Assembly (NCBI GenBank): GCA_027082875.1
Contig: JALWTK010000171.1
Coordinates: forward strand, 1-38,014
DNA length: 38,014 nucleotides
Direction: 5' to 3'
Origin: Sulfurimonas sp.
GTDB taxonomy: Bacteria > Campylobacterota > Campylobacteria > Campylobacterales > Sulfurimonadaceae
Part shown: positions 1 to 8,078 of the stretch, one piece after another
How the letters are laid out: each line of letters starts with the position of its first letter
How positions within the stretch are numbered: position 1 is the stretch's first letter
Position numbers and translations under genes: made by a program
Notes under the pieces: model-generated
What the model saw: only the letters and a program-made list of their open reading frames with translations
Told to the model about the DNA's origin: nothing
Databases searched by the model: none

Positions 1-1
1 C

Positions 2-61
2 GCGTTTGGGGCATTTGTATTTGTGAGTTTATGGAGAAAAGAGAGAGAACACCTAGGCTAG
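2..61 (+). CDS. Possible 3' end of a membrane protein gene (partial)
   Basis: The frame starting at base 2 is open from the window edge to a TAG at 59-61 and reads AFGAFVFVSLWRKEREHLG. A hydrophobic stretch followed by a basic, polar tail is typical of the cytoplasmic C-terminus of an inner-membrane protein. The gene would converge on the DUF481 gene, and the hairpin at 48-82 would serve both. Only 19 codons are visible, so this could be chance; the family cannot be named. Confidence 0.35.
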   Translation, partial: AFGAFVFVSLWRKEREHLG

Positions 62-85
62 TCGCCTAAGTGCTAGGGTGTTTTA
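48..85. terminator. Hairpin between convergent genes, likely bidirectional terminator
   Basis: AACACCTAGGC (48-58) pairs with GCCTA (64-68) and GGTGTT (77-82), with the unpaired bases AGTGCTAG at 69-76 as a bulge. On the plus strand it runs into TTTT; on the minus strand it is followed by a pyrimidine-rich tract. It touches the stop codon of the DUF481 gene. The bulge makes it an imperfect intrinsic terminator. Confidence 0.5.
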
Positions 86-907
86 GTAGTCGAGGCTAAT
101 GAATGCCGCGAGAGTATTATCTTGTTTCTCTTTACCCGGTGCTATATTTGTATAGTCTATCTTATAGCTCATACCTGCTGAGAATACATCAGAGATTTTA
201 CTAGAGAGTGAAGAATTTGAGAAGATAAAGTAGTTGTTAGCATCCTCAAATGAAGATCTGTAGGATAATCCTTGCTTAAACTTGAGGTTTTCAAAGATAT
301 TAAGCTCATAAGCAAGTTTTGCTTGGTAAGAACTATATGTATTGGTATCATCTGCTGGAGCTATAACACTCTGTAAAACATCTTGAGAGTAGAGTAGTGA
401 TGCTTCTAAGTCAAGTTTTTGTCTGTCAGACTTGTATGTAGCCCACTTCATACCAGGACCAGTATAGGCTTGGTAGTTATAGGAAGAAAATTTATCATTT
501 TTATATCCTACTAGATAAGTAAAAGAGAGTGTATCTGTAAAAAGATAAGCATACTGAAGTTCTACAAAATATTTGTTCTTTGTTTCTGCCCCATCAGCAT
601 TTCCATACTGACCATCAAAGATGATAGAGCCACTATTATTTCCCCATGCTTTTTTGAATGAACCATCAAGGGAGAAAGTCTCTGTTTTAGTATTACCATC
701 AGTTTTGATGTATCCTAACTGCATATGTGTGATGATATCTTGGTTTTGAGGAAGTTGTGCCTCAAGTGCTTTGAGCTTCTCTTCTGCTGCACTTTTCTCA
801 GCCTTTGCTGCTGTTATATCTGTTGCAAGTTTTGTCTGGTCTACTGCTACATCTACAGCCATCATAAGTGATGAGGCAAGTACCAAACTTAGTGTGATTT
901 TTTCCAT
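83..907 (-). CDS. DUF481-family outer membrane beta-barrel protein
   Basis: This 274-residue protein has a signal-peptide-like N-terminus (MEKITLSLVLASSLMMA), a short coiled-coil-prone Ala/Lys/Glu stretch at about 28-52, then alternating amphipathic strands to the C-terminal ISLDY, an aromatic ending usual for outer-membrane barrels. The pattern of paired strands (for example FKKAWGNNSG, YVELQYAYLFTDTLSFTYLVGYKND) fits the DUF481/YdiY family, whose members are outer-membrane proteins of poorly known function, some linked to salt stress. The start lies 3 bases after the stop of the MscS-like gene, so the two are co-transcribed. A channel that opens on osmotic downshock next to a possible osmotic-response barrel suggests an osmotic role, which is inference. 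It could also be another small barrel family. Confidence 0.75.
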   Translation of the reverse strand: MEKITLSLVLASSLMMAVDVAVDQTKLATDITAAKAEKSAAEEKLKALEAQLPQNQDIITHMQLGYIKTDGNTKTETFSLDGSFKKAWGNNSGSIIFDGQYGNADGAETKNKYFVELQYAYLFTDTLSFTYLVGYKNDKFSSYNYQAYTGPGMKWATYKSDRQKLDLEASLLYSQDVLQSVIAPADDTNTYSSYQAKLAYELNIFENLKFKQGLSYRSSFEDANNYFIFSNSSLSSKISDVFSAGMSYKIDYTNIAPGKEKQDNTLAAFISLDY

Positions 908-910
908 TTT

Positions 911-1747
911 TTATTCTCCTATTTGTTGTTGGTTTAAATGTACATCCATTTGAGGATAAGGAAAAGAGATCCCTTTCTCATCAAATGTAAGTTTTACTTT
1001 CTCTATAGTGTCGAAGTGTACATCCCAGTAGTCTGCTGTATCTACCCATGCACGAAAAACAAAGTTTACAGAGTTGTCTCCAAGCTCACTCACTGCTACA
1101 AAAGGGGCAGGATCGCTCAGTATTCGTGAATCTGCTTTGATGATCTCCATAAGAGTCTCTTTTGCAAGTTTAAGGTCATCATCATAACCGATACCAAAAA
1201 CATGATCAACTCTACGTTGTGCTTTTTTAGAGAAGTTAGTAATGTTCCCCCCGATGATAGATGCATTTGGCACGATGATAGTACGGTTATCTACGGGTGC
1301 TATAACAGTTGAGAAAAGATTGACATCCTCTACCGTTCCAGTCGCCCCACCAGCTTGTACAAAGTCACCCACTTTAAAAGGGCGGAAGATGATTATGAGT
1401 ACTGCAGCTCCTACATTTGCTAAAGAGCCTTGCAGTGCAAGACCTATAGCAAGAGAAGCCGCTCCAAAAACTGCTAAGAATGAAGTAGTGTTAATACCTA
1501 AAGCATTGAGTGAAGCAAGAACCACCATCAGAAGAAGAACGAAATAGATAAGACTTTCAGCAAACTCCACAAGAGTTCTATCTATCTTCGCTTTTTGCAT
1601 AAGTTTTTTTGTAAGTTGTGTGAGCTTATGTACTGCCCACTTTCCTATGATGAAGATAAGAAGAGCAGAGAGTATCTTGAGTCCATACTCTGTAGAGTAG
1701 TTGATTGCTAAGTTAATGTACTTGTCAGTGTAAGAGCTTAAATCCAT
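911..1747 (-). CDS. MscS-family mechanosensitive ion channel
   Basis: The 278-residue protein matches the small MscS architecture of an inner-membrane channel that releases solutes when turgor rises. Three membrane segments are visible (about 24-40, 63-85 and 88-125). The third is the pore helix, with the Gly/Ala-rich run GAASLAIGLALQGSLANVGA followed by IIIFRPFKVGDFV, the classic junction into the beta domain. Then come the beta domain (VEDVNLFSTVI, NRTIIVPNASIIGGNITNFS) and an alpha/beta C-terminal domain (RVDHVFGIGYDDDLKLAKE). The length is close to E. coli MscS. It is the first gene of a two-gene operon with the DUF481 barrel. A -10 element TATAAT lies 26 bases upstream. Bacteria usually carry several paralogues, so I do not assign a symbol. 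Confidence 0.93.
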   Translation of the reverse strand: MDLSSYTDKYINLAINYSTEYGLKILSALLIFIIGKWAVHKLTQLTKKLMQKAKIDRTLVEFAESLIYFVLLLMVVLASLNALGINTTSFLAVFGAASLAIGLALQGSLANVGAAVLIIIFRPFKVGDFVQAGGATGTVEDVNLFSTVIAPVDNRTIIVPNASIIGGNITNFSKKAQRRVDHVFGIGYDDDLKLAKETLMEIIKADSRILSDPAPFVAVSELGDNSVNFVFRAWVDTADYWDVHFDTIEKVKLTFDEKGISFPYPQMDVHLNQQQIGE

Positions 1748-1773
1748 AAAGGGCCTTTAAAATAATTTGTGAA

Positions 1774-1779
1774 ATTATA
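1774..1779 (-). promoter_or_regulatory. -10 element of the MscS-DUF481 operon
   Basis: Read on the minus strand this is TATAAT preceded by TTTGC in an AT-rich, T-tract-containing region, the typical form of Campylobacterota sigma-70 promoters, which lack a clear -35 box. It leaves a leader of about 20 bases with AAAGG before the ATG at 1747. The promoter lies just past the end of the DUF309 gene. Confidence 0.6.
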
Positions 1780-1786
1780 GCAAATT

Positions 1787-2122
1787 TTAATCATAAATTT
1801 TATGTTTTAAGTAGTGAGTCTTGATATGAAGAGTCTCTAGGTGGCGTGCAAGTTTGTGAAGATCATTCAGATAAAGTGAATCGGTTTTAAAAAAGAGCTG
1901 TCGGTACTTTAGATAGTTCATCCAGACTTTTTTGCTCTGCTTGGCTCGACCACGTTTAAGCAGTTCAAAACTTACTGCTGCATTTATAAGAGCTTTCAGG
2001 TACATCACCTCATTAGAGTTCTCAAAACGGCGTGGAAACCAGAGCTCTTCAAGTACTTCATGGGCATCATAAAAACGCTCTTCATCTATGCAGAGCCGAA
2101 ACTCCTCTATATGTTTAGTCAT
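1787..2122 (-). CDS. DUF309 family protein
   Basis: This 111-residue helical protein carries the DUF309 signature FYDAHEVLEELW (about residues 17-28), followed by a helix with the conserved Leu/Asn/Ala pattern MYLKALINAAVSFELLKRG. The family is widespread in bacteria and its biochemical role is unknown to me. The His/Glu-rich signature could bind a metal, which is inference. The start overlaps the end of the rhodanese-like gene by 8 bases, so the two are translationally coupled. No other start fits better because the signature begins at residue 17. Confidence 0.85.
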   Translation of the reverse strand: MTKHIEEFRLCIDEERFYDAHEVLEELWFPRRFENSNEVMYLKALINAAVSFELLKRGRAKQSKKVWMNYLKYRQLFFKTDSLYLNDLHKLARHLETLHIKTHYLKHKIYD

Positions 2123-2435
2123 CCGAAGGCTCTAAAAGTTGCATATTTACTCGCCAGTAACCACGACCACCTTTAAGGGAGATACAGTGCATAGTAGGAA
2201 ACTTCTCTCTGTACTCTTGGAGGCGGTTTTTTGTGGCTTTCCCACTGTCGCAGTAGAAAACAAAGAGACTTCCATCAGGATAGTTTTTTAGCTCATAAGG
2301 GTTATAGACTACCGTCTCTGCTTTTTCTATAGGGGAGAGAATAGTATCTATAAGTACTACCTCCACACCCTCTTTTTCTAAGTCGCGTTTATGTTCTAAG
2401 AACTCTTTTTGAGTCCATTCATCAGGATATTTCAT
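2115..2435 (-). CDS. Small rhodanese-like protein
   Basis: The 106-residue protein has the order of a rhodanese domain: VEVVLIDT (strand and Asp), TVVYNPYELKNYP, the strand SLFVFYC with a loop Cys62-Asp-Ser-Gly-Lys-Ala-Thr, a helix, and CISLKGGRGYW at 84-94, which matches the usual final Gly-Gly turn and Trp. Rhodaneses carry sulfur as a persulfide on the loop Cys. Here the loop is CDSGKAT rather than the common CxxGxRS, so specificity is uncertain. It may be a remote or degenerate member. It forms an overlapping pair with the DUF309 gene. The -10 TATAAT ends only 6 bases before the ATG and no Shine-Dalgarno is present, so the mRNA may be leaderless. Confidence 0.6.
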   Translation of the reverse strand: MKYPDEWTQKEFLEHKRDLEKEGVEVVLIDTILSPIEKAETVVYNPYELKNYPDGSLFVFYCDSGKATKNRLQEYREKFPTMHCISLKGGRGYWRVNMQLLEPSDD

Positions 2436-2441
2436 AAGAGC

Positions 2442-2447
2442 ATTATA
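2442..2447 (-). promoter_or_regulatory. -10 element placed for a leaderless transcript (rhodanese-like gene)
   Basis: The minus strand reads TATAAT, then GCTCTT, then ATG. With a start site 7 bases after the hexamer, transcription would begin at the A of the ATG. No Shine-Dalgarno sequence is visible. Confidence 0.45.
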
Positions 2448-2496
2448 TAATATTATTCAAAACATTATCTTAAGCTATACTTAAATATATCTGGCA

Positions 2497-2518
2497 TATA
2501 ATAATTTAATACAAGGAG
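2497..2518 (+). promoter_or_regulatory. -10 element and ribosome binding site of the 685-residue lipoprotein gene
   Basis: TATAAT at 2497-2502 lies in a very AT-rich stretch. A strong AAGGAG at 2513-2518 stands 5 bases before the ATG at 2524. It is divergent from the rhodanese-like gene. Confidence 0.6.
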
Positions 2519-2523
2519 AGATT

Positions 2524-4581
2524 ATGAATAAGATATTTAAAGTATTAGTAATTGTCTTTTCAACTTTGTTGTTAGTTAGTTGTAGTGGGAGTAATAATAA
2601 TTCTACAAGTTCTGGAGTAGGTGATGGTTCTAGCAATTTTATAGTAACAAAAAAGCATAGTATACCTATCTCTGTAGATAATCTAGAAGCCACTTATGAA
2701 AAAGCAAAAATCAAGTTCTCAAGCAATGATATAGAGACAGCAGAAGTAGTGAGTATCCAAAAAATGATACCAAAGTCAATGTCGCTGGGAGGGGAAGTCG
2801 GAACTAATTACAAAGCTTTGGTTTATGACTTCTCAGTAGAGGGAAAAACTGATTTCACTGATTTAATTCAAATTACTCTTGGTTACGATAGTGATTTTGT
2901 AGATGCGATAGGAGACGAGAAAGCCAGTATTGTCGCTAAATATTACAATCCTCAAACGGGAGCTTATGAACCTGTAGATTATGAAGTTGATACATCTAAA
3001 AATGAAGTAACAATTTTAACTAATCATCTCTCTACATATGCACTAATATCTATCCCTAAATCTGAAAGTTATGGAGCTTTTAAAGTTATTAATAATAACT
3101 CAAGGAAGGCATATATTACTGATGTAGATCCTTATTATAAATTTATTAATTCATATACCGCTTCAGATATTATAAATGAGTCTCTTGATAATGATATGGT
3201 TTCAGGCACTCAAGCATATGAAGCTGGTTTTAATGCTGCAAATGAATGGTTAGGTTTAACGGCAGCTAGTAATGGTCTCACTTCAGCACCTTTTTCAAGC
3301 ACCTTTTTAAAAAGCCTTAGTAACTCTTTTAATCACCTTGGCTTGGGTGCTTCTGTTTTACAAGCTGCTTTTGATTTCTCTAAAGGAGATATAGTATCTT
3401 TATATGCTAATCTAAGTAAGAATGTAGTGTATAACTCAGTTAATTATTTTGGTACTAGTGCATTACAGCTTGCTTTTGTTGGAGTATTTGCGATTGATTA
3501 TAGTCTTACAGCTTTTGCAAATGAAGCATGGGATGGAAGTAATGAAAAATGGTATAAAACATATAATCAATGCTATAAAAAGCATTTTGCTAAAAAACAG
3601 CCTCAATGGTATAAAGTCTTTTATTGGATATGGCATGATACACAGGATATAAAACAAGCAAAAGAAAAAATAGATAAAGCTATTTGGGATAATGCTTTCG
3701 CAGTTTGGGATAAGCTAAGTGAATCAGATAGAGTAGAGTGTATGGATGATTTGGGATATGTAGATTTGGGAGGAGCTAGTAGTTCTTTAGAAATAATGTT
3801 AGCAATGTCTAAAAAATCAGAACTTGTGGCTGAACTACAGCCTACATTTAATAGACTTGAAAAAGTGATTATATTAGATATGAGAGCTAAATATAAAATA
3901 GAACTTAAAAAACTACAAGATCAATTAAATCAAATAATTAAGGTTAAAATCCAAGAAACAATACCAGAGGGAAGCTCTTCTAAATATGCTGGATATAGAT
4001 TTCGATTTGCACCATTAAATGACAAAGCAAAAAAATCTGAGTGGACAGGAATATTAGACTCTGATGGTTCAGCTTCTGGTGCATGGAGAGTATTAGGCTA
4101 TATGCAAGCTGGATCACCAAATCGACTGGAACTCTTTAAGCCTACTGATGATCCAGATATAGCAACACCGGTTAAAACTGTTGAATTTACAACTGATCCA
4201 CCTAATTTAGTGATTAATTTAAAAGATGAAAAATCATATGTGGCATTTAGTTACTCTTATGACTGTTATTATACAGATGGCGAATATACTGGTAGTGGTA
4301 ACAATGTGGGTTTTCCTGAATTAACATATGTAGTAACAATAACACCTTCTGGACTCAAATATATGAATAATAGTACATATATTTCACTTGATGGTTCTAT
4401 AAGTAATAATAGTGTTGATTTTACTCACTATCCTGATTCAGTTCCTGGTGTGCCTATGTCTTTTTCAGGTGCAGTGTCATCAGGGCTTCTTTCAGGAAAT
4501 GAGAGCGAAGATATAATCTGCAAAGGAAGTTATAAAGGTAAATATATAACAGAAGAAGAGGCAAATAAACTCAATAATTAA
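2524..4581 (+). CDS. Large lipoprotein of unknown function
   Basis: The 685-residue product starts with a lipoprotein signal peptide; the lipobox LVSC puts the lipidated Cys at residue 20, followed by a Ser/Asn/Gly linker. About residues 85-180 look like a beta-sandwich module that ends NEVTILTNHLSTYALIS, a pattern seen in extracellular surface proteins. About 235-335 is rich in Gly, Ala and hydrophobics and includes a stretch (LQLAFVGVFAIDYSLTAFA) that could insert in or contact a membrane. A coiled-coil-like region lies at about 440-480 and a Ser/Gly/Tyr-rich beta segment at the end. I recognise no family. The gene is more AT-rich than its neighbours, has its own promoter and sits between two gene pairs, which fits acquisition. 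It could be a secreted surface or interaction protein. Confidence 0.8.
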   Translation: MNKIFKVLVIVFSTLLLVSCSGSNNNSTSSGVGDGSSNFIVTKKHSIPISVDNLEATYEKAKIKFSSNDIETAEVVSIQKMIPKSMSLGGEVGTNYKALVYDFSVEGKTDFTDLIQITLGYDSDFVDAIGDEKASIVAKYYNPQTGAYEPVDYEVDTSKNEVTILTNHLSTYALISIPKSESYGAFKVINNNSRKAYITDVDPYYKFINSYTASDIINESLDNDMVSGTQAYEAGFNAANEWLGLTAASNGLTSAPFSSTFLKSLSNSFNHLGLGASVLQAAFDFSKGDIVSLYANLSKNVVYNSVNYFGTSALQLAFVGVFAIDYSLTAFANEAWDGSNEKWYKTYNQCYKKHFAKKQPQWYKVFYWIWHDTQDIKQAKEKIDKAIWDNAFAVWDKLSESDRVECMDDLGYVDLGGASSSLEIMLAMSKKSELVAELQPTFNRLEKVIILDMRAKYKIELKKLQDQLNQIIKVKIQETIPEGSSSKYAGYRFRFAPLNDKAKKSEWTGILDSDGSASGAWRVLGYMQAGSPNRLELFKPTDDPDIATPVKTVEFTTDPPNLVINLKDEKSYVAFSYSYDCYYTDGEYTGSGNNVGFPELTYVVTITPSGLKYMNNSTYISLDGSISNNSVDFTHYPDSVPGVPMSFSGAVSSGLLSGNESEDIICKGSYKGKYITEEEANKLNN

Positions 4582-4623
4582 GAGATATCTCTTCTATAAA
4601 CCAAATTAAAATTTTAATATCGC

Positions 4624-4629
4624 TATAAT
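4624..4629 (+). promoter_or_regulatory. -10 element upstream of the 199-residue gene and helicase
   Basis: TATAAT preceded by CGC; the ATG at 4660 is 30 bases on, with TGGAG shortly before it. This is the likely promoter of the two-gene unit 4660-8060. Confidence 0.55.
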
Positions 4630-4659
4630 TAAGCGAATAAATAAGTATGGAGTATTGAT

Positions 4660-5259
4660 ATGGAGTTAAAGTATGTGGGAGATTTTCCACTTATCTCAAA
4701 ACATGGGGTGAGTTTTGATCATACCCAGCCAGATAAATACATCTATTTACAAGCTACTGTTTCACTTCTTGAAGCTTTAAGTTATGAACCTTCAGAGACA
4801 ACTGAACACCTTTATAAGATAAAGGGAAGAAAACTTTCTTCACATTCTCTTTTAGAAAAGCTTAAAAAATATGTCAAAACAATAGAGAATGCTTTTTTAG
4901 AACGCGATAAAAAAGCACATGATTATGTTCATGACCTTGTAAATCGTGCAAGAAAAAATAGCGATCTTCTTATGGATGAAAGAGTGGCACTACTAGAAAA
5001 TATTAAACTTATGCGTGCTTACTTTTATCAGTATATCACAAATGAGGCAGTCTATGATGAAGCGATAAAAGCGATAGGTGATGAGATACACTATGGCAAA
5101 ATAAAAAAGATAAAAGTACCGCTCTTTAAGTATTATGAGATTATTCTTACTAAGCTTATGGAGACATTAGAGAGAAGAAAGCAACCTATAGATTCAAAGA
5201 TGACTATAGAAGAGAAAGATGGCAAGTTTATTGTTATACTAAATATTACACATTATTAG
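4660..5259 (+). CDS. Conserved-looking hypothetical protein in an operon with the helicase
   Basis: The 199-residue protein is charged and mostly helical, without signal peptide or membrane segment, so it is probably cytoplasmic. It opens with a short beta-like part (MELKYVGDFPLISKHGVSFD), continues as long helices rich in Lys, Glu and Leu (about 60-185) and ends with a strand pair (DGKFIVILNITHY). I recognise no domain. The gap to the helicase gene is 8 bases, so they are almost certainly co-transcribed and may work together, for instance as an RNA-binding or accessory partner; that is inference. Confidence 0.75.
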   Translation: MELKYVGDFPLISKHGVSFDHTQPDKYIYLQATVSLLEALSYEPSETTEHLYKIKGRKLSSHSLLEKLKKYVKTIENAFLERDKKAHDYVHDLVNRARKNSDLLMDERVALLENIKLMRAYFYQYITNEAVYDEAIKAIGDEIHYGKIKKIKVPLFKYYEIILTKLMETLERRKQPIDSKMTIEEKDGKFIVILNITHY

Positions 5260-5267
5260 AGGGATTT

Positions 5268-8060
5268 ATGGCTAAAAAAACTAGAAAAAAAACTAAAATC
5301 AACCAACATATTCGTAAATTCTTCGGGGATGACCCTTTTGATGTGGGGATAGAGCGAGTACCTGCGGATACTTTGAGTGAACTTTTTAGTGCACTTGGTA
5401 TCTATGATATTGAGCATAATAAAAAGCTAATGGTAAAGACACTTCGTATGATTTGGAGTGAAGCAGATGGGGGCTATAGACAAGATATACTGAAGTTCTT
5501 TGAGAACAACGATGAGATCTATAGGGGTGATAAAAAAGTGCATCCTAGCTTTGATAGAGATGATAAAATAGAGATGCTTTTGGGTGAACTTGATGTAAGT
5601 AGGGATGAGGCAGTTGCTCTCTATGAAGCATTTGCTACTATGCGGAGTAAGAAGATAACAATAGCAAAGATGGAGTCAAAACTTCGCCATATCCGTTATG
5701 AGGCGAAGCGAGAGGCACTGGAGCGAGAGCTTGAGGGGAAGTTTGACATAGATGAGAGTTTTGAGTTTAATGCTTCTCTCAAATACGAACTCTATGGACA
5801 ATCTTTTCACAAGATACTCACACTCAACACAAAGCCCTATGATTATGAGCAACTAGATGCACTAAGTTTTGAAGAGATAGTGGTGATGATAGGTAATGAT
5901 AAATTAGAGACTGTACAAGCAAAACAAGAGAGTATAAACAGGTTTATTAAAGGACTTAAGATACCGCACTCTTACCTCACAACTGATCAAATCGTAACTG
6001 CTCTTCGTGCTTCCCCTCCAAAAACAGGATTAAATTATCCTCTCATTGGGCAGAAGGTTCTTAAAAACATTATTCACAAAAAGATAGAGACCTCAGAGCT
6101 AGAACTTCATGAAAAAGAGCTCTTCTTCAAGGTTGAAGAGCAGATAGAACTACCTCACTCTGAGGTGATGTTCTCGTATAACTTAGAGTTACACATAGAA
6201 CTTGACGGACTTCTAAAAGAGATATGGACTTCTCAGCGTTTTAATTTTGATCGTATAAGAGAGGAGCTTAAGTCTGAGGTTGAAGGCGAATTTTTAAAAG
6301 AGCTTTCTGATCTTGTTGGTGAGTGCCAAAAGTATGCGACACTCCTGCATCTGAGTGATGAAGATTTACACTCTCGCGTTTATGAGTTCTTGCATGACTT
6401 ATTGCCATACTCGCTTAATATTACATCAAAGATTAAGCGAAAAGTTATTCGCCGTTTTGTGCACTCTATTTCTGATTTACTTATTAAAAAACAGAGACAT
6501 GAACTCTTGGCACGTACTATTCGAGACTTTAAAAACCTTTTTCCTCTTGCACGAGAGATGCGAAGAAAACTTACTCTTCATATAGGACCTACAAATAGTG
6601 GAAAGACCTATACTGCTATGCAAAAACTCCGTGAAGCAGATACAGGTTACTATCTTGCACCTCTGCGTTTACTCGCCCTTGAAGGATACGAGACACTTCA
6701 AGAACAGGGTATAGATAGTTCACTTATAACTGGTGAAGAGCAGATACTTGATGATGATGCAACACATATTAGTTCGACTATAGAGATGATGAACTATGAG
6801 GTCGATGTAGATGTCTGTGTCATCGATGAGGTACAGATGATAGATGACCGTGACCGCGGTTGGGCATGGGCAAATGCCATCATAGGTGCCCCTGCAAAAG
6901 AGATTATTATGACAGGATCTACGAACTGTAAAGGGGCGATCATTGCTCTAGCTGAGTATCTTGGTGAAGAGCTTGAAATAGTTGAGTTTGAGCGTATGAA
7001 TCCACTCACTCTCCTTGACTCTCCCACTGATCCGAAAGATGTAGAGGAGGGGAGTGCTATCATCGCATTTAGTCGAAAAGATGTATTGAGACTCAAGCAG
7101 AACTTCTCAAAGAACTTTAGTGTGAGTGTAGTCTATGGAAATCTCTCTCCTGAAGTAAGACGTGAGGAAGCTCGACGCTTTCGTGCTGGTGAGACACAGA
7201 TACTCATAGCAACAGATGCCATTGCTATGGGAATGAACCTCCCCATAAAAACTATACTCTTCTCTAAAGCAGAGAAGTTTGATGGGGTGATGCAGAGACA
7301 TCTAATGCCTTCAGAAGTGCATCAGATAGCAGGACGTGCTGGACGATATGGCCTGAGTGAAGAGGGCCATGTAGGTGCACTTAATCCTGAGGCTCTTAAG
7401 ATAGTGAGGAAGAACTTCACTAAAGAGGCAAAAGAGATCACTATACCTTTTAAAGTAATGGCAAATTTAGAACATATCAAACTAGTTGCGAAGATTTTAG
7501 AGGAGAATTCTCTTGAGGTGATACTCAGTTTTTTTGTAAAAAATATGGAGTTCAATGGTCCATTTTATGCCTCCTCTCTCGATGATATGCTCGGAGCATC
7601 AAAGATAGTTGATTCGTATGACTTAGATATAGCGACGAAATATCATCTCGCCTGCGCTCCACTCACTCTGAAGTCACCGTATATCATTCAGGCTTACGAG
7701 TCTTACATATATGCCTTAGAACAGAAGCTAAGTGTGCATTATAATCCACCTGTTCTTATGGATGATCATGCTCGCACAACGGATGAGCTCCTTCATGCAG
7801 AGGATATGGTAAAAGAGATTTCACTCTATCTCTGGTTATCTTATAGATTTGGTGAGTATTTTGTGGATGAGAGAAAAGCTCGTGAGTATCGTGGTGTACT
7901 TAATCGCTACATAGAAAAAACACTGCACCAAACACAACTCGCACAGATGTGTAAAATCTGTGGTGCACCACTCCCTCCAAACTCAAAGTATGCTATCTGT
8001 GAGAGCTGTTTTAAGAAAAACTATACCCATCAAAGAGGGCGAAGAAAAAGCCATCGTTAA
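5268..8060 (+). CDS. SUV3-like DExH-box RNA helicase with C-terminal zinc ribbon
   Basis: The 930-residue protein has a superfamily 2 helicase core. Motif I is GPTNSGKT (about 440-447), motif II DEVQ (about 520-523), followed by TGSTN, then RecA domain 2 with the motif V stretch IATDAIAMGMNLP and motif VI QIAGRAGRYG (about 686-695). GPTNSGKT with DEVQ and QIAGRAGRYG is the SUV3 signature; SUV3 is an ATP-dependent helicase working with exonucleases in RNA turnover in mitochondria. The first 430 residues are a long helical region without a recognised domain. The C-terminus holds a Cys4 zinc ribbon (CKIC at about 895-898, CESC at about 911-914) and a basic tail, suited to binding nucleic acid. 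A role in RNA decay, perhaps with an exoribonuclease, is inference. It is the second gene after the 199-residue partner. Confidence 0.9.
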   Translation: MAKKTRKKTKINQHIRKFFGDDPFDVGIERVPADTLSELFSALGIYDIEHNKKLMVKTLRMIWSEADGGYRQDILKFFENNDEIYRGDKKVHPSFDRDDKIEMLLGELDVSRDEAVALYEAFATMRSKKITIAKMESKLRHIRYEAKREALERELEGKFDIDESFEFNASLKYELYGQSFHKILTLNTKPYDYEQLDALSFEEIVVMIGNDKLETVQAKQESINRFIKGLKIPHSYLTTDQIVTALRASPPKTGLNYPLIGQKVLKNIIHKKIETSELELHEKELFFKVEEQIELPHSEVMFSYNLELHIELDGLLKEIWTSQRFNFDRIREELKSEVEGEFLKELSDLVGECQKYATLLHLSDEDLHSRVYEFLHDLLPYSLNITSKIKRKVIRRFVHSISDLLIKKQRHELLARTIRDFKNLFPLAREMRRKLTLHIGPTNSGKTYTAMQKLREADTGYYLAPLRLLALEGYETLQEQGIDSSLITGEEQILDDDATHISSTIEMMNYEVDVDVCVIDEVQMIDDRDRGWAWANAIIGAPAKEIIMTGSTNCKGAIIALAEYLGEELEIVEFERMNPLTLLDSPTDPKDVEEGSAIIAFSRKDVLRLKQNFSKNFSVSVVYGNLSPEVRREEARRFRAGETQILIATDAIAMGMNLPIKTILFSKAEKFDGVMQRHLMPSEVHQIAGRAGRYGLSEEGHVGALNPEALKIVRKNFTKEAKEITIPFKVMANLEHIKLVAKILEENSLEVILSFFVKNMEFNGPFYASSLDDMLGASKIVDSYDLDIATKYHLACAPLTLKSPYIIQAYESYIYALEQKLSVHYNPPVLMDDHARTTDELLHAEDMVKEISLYLWLSYRFGEYFVDERKAREYRGVLNRYIEKTLHQTQLAQMCKICGAPLPPNSKYAICESCFKKNYTHQRGRRKSHR

Positions 8061-8078
8061 AACAGGAGAGGCTTTTTA

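Noticed and set aside
4580..4593. AAGAGATATCTCTT palindrome at the stop codon of the large lipoprotein gene
   Set aside because: AT-rich, no loop and no T run after it; not a convincing terminator or operator.
6794..7555. Long open frames antisense to the helicase gene
   Set aside because: They mirror the codon bias of the real gene, have Ser/Arg-rich nonsense products and no ribosome binding sites.
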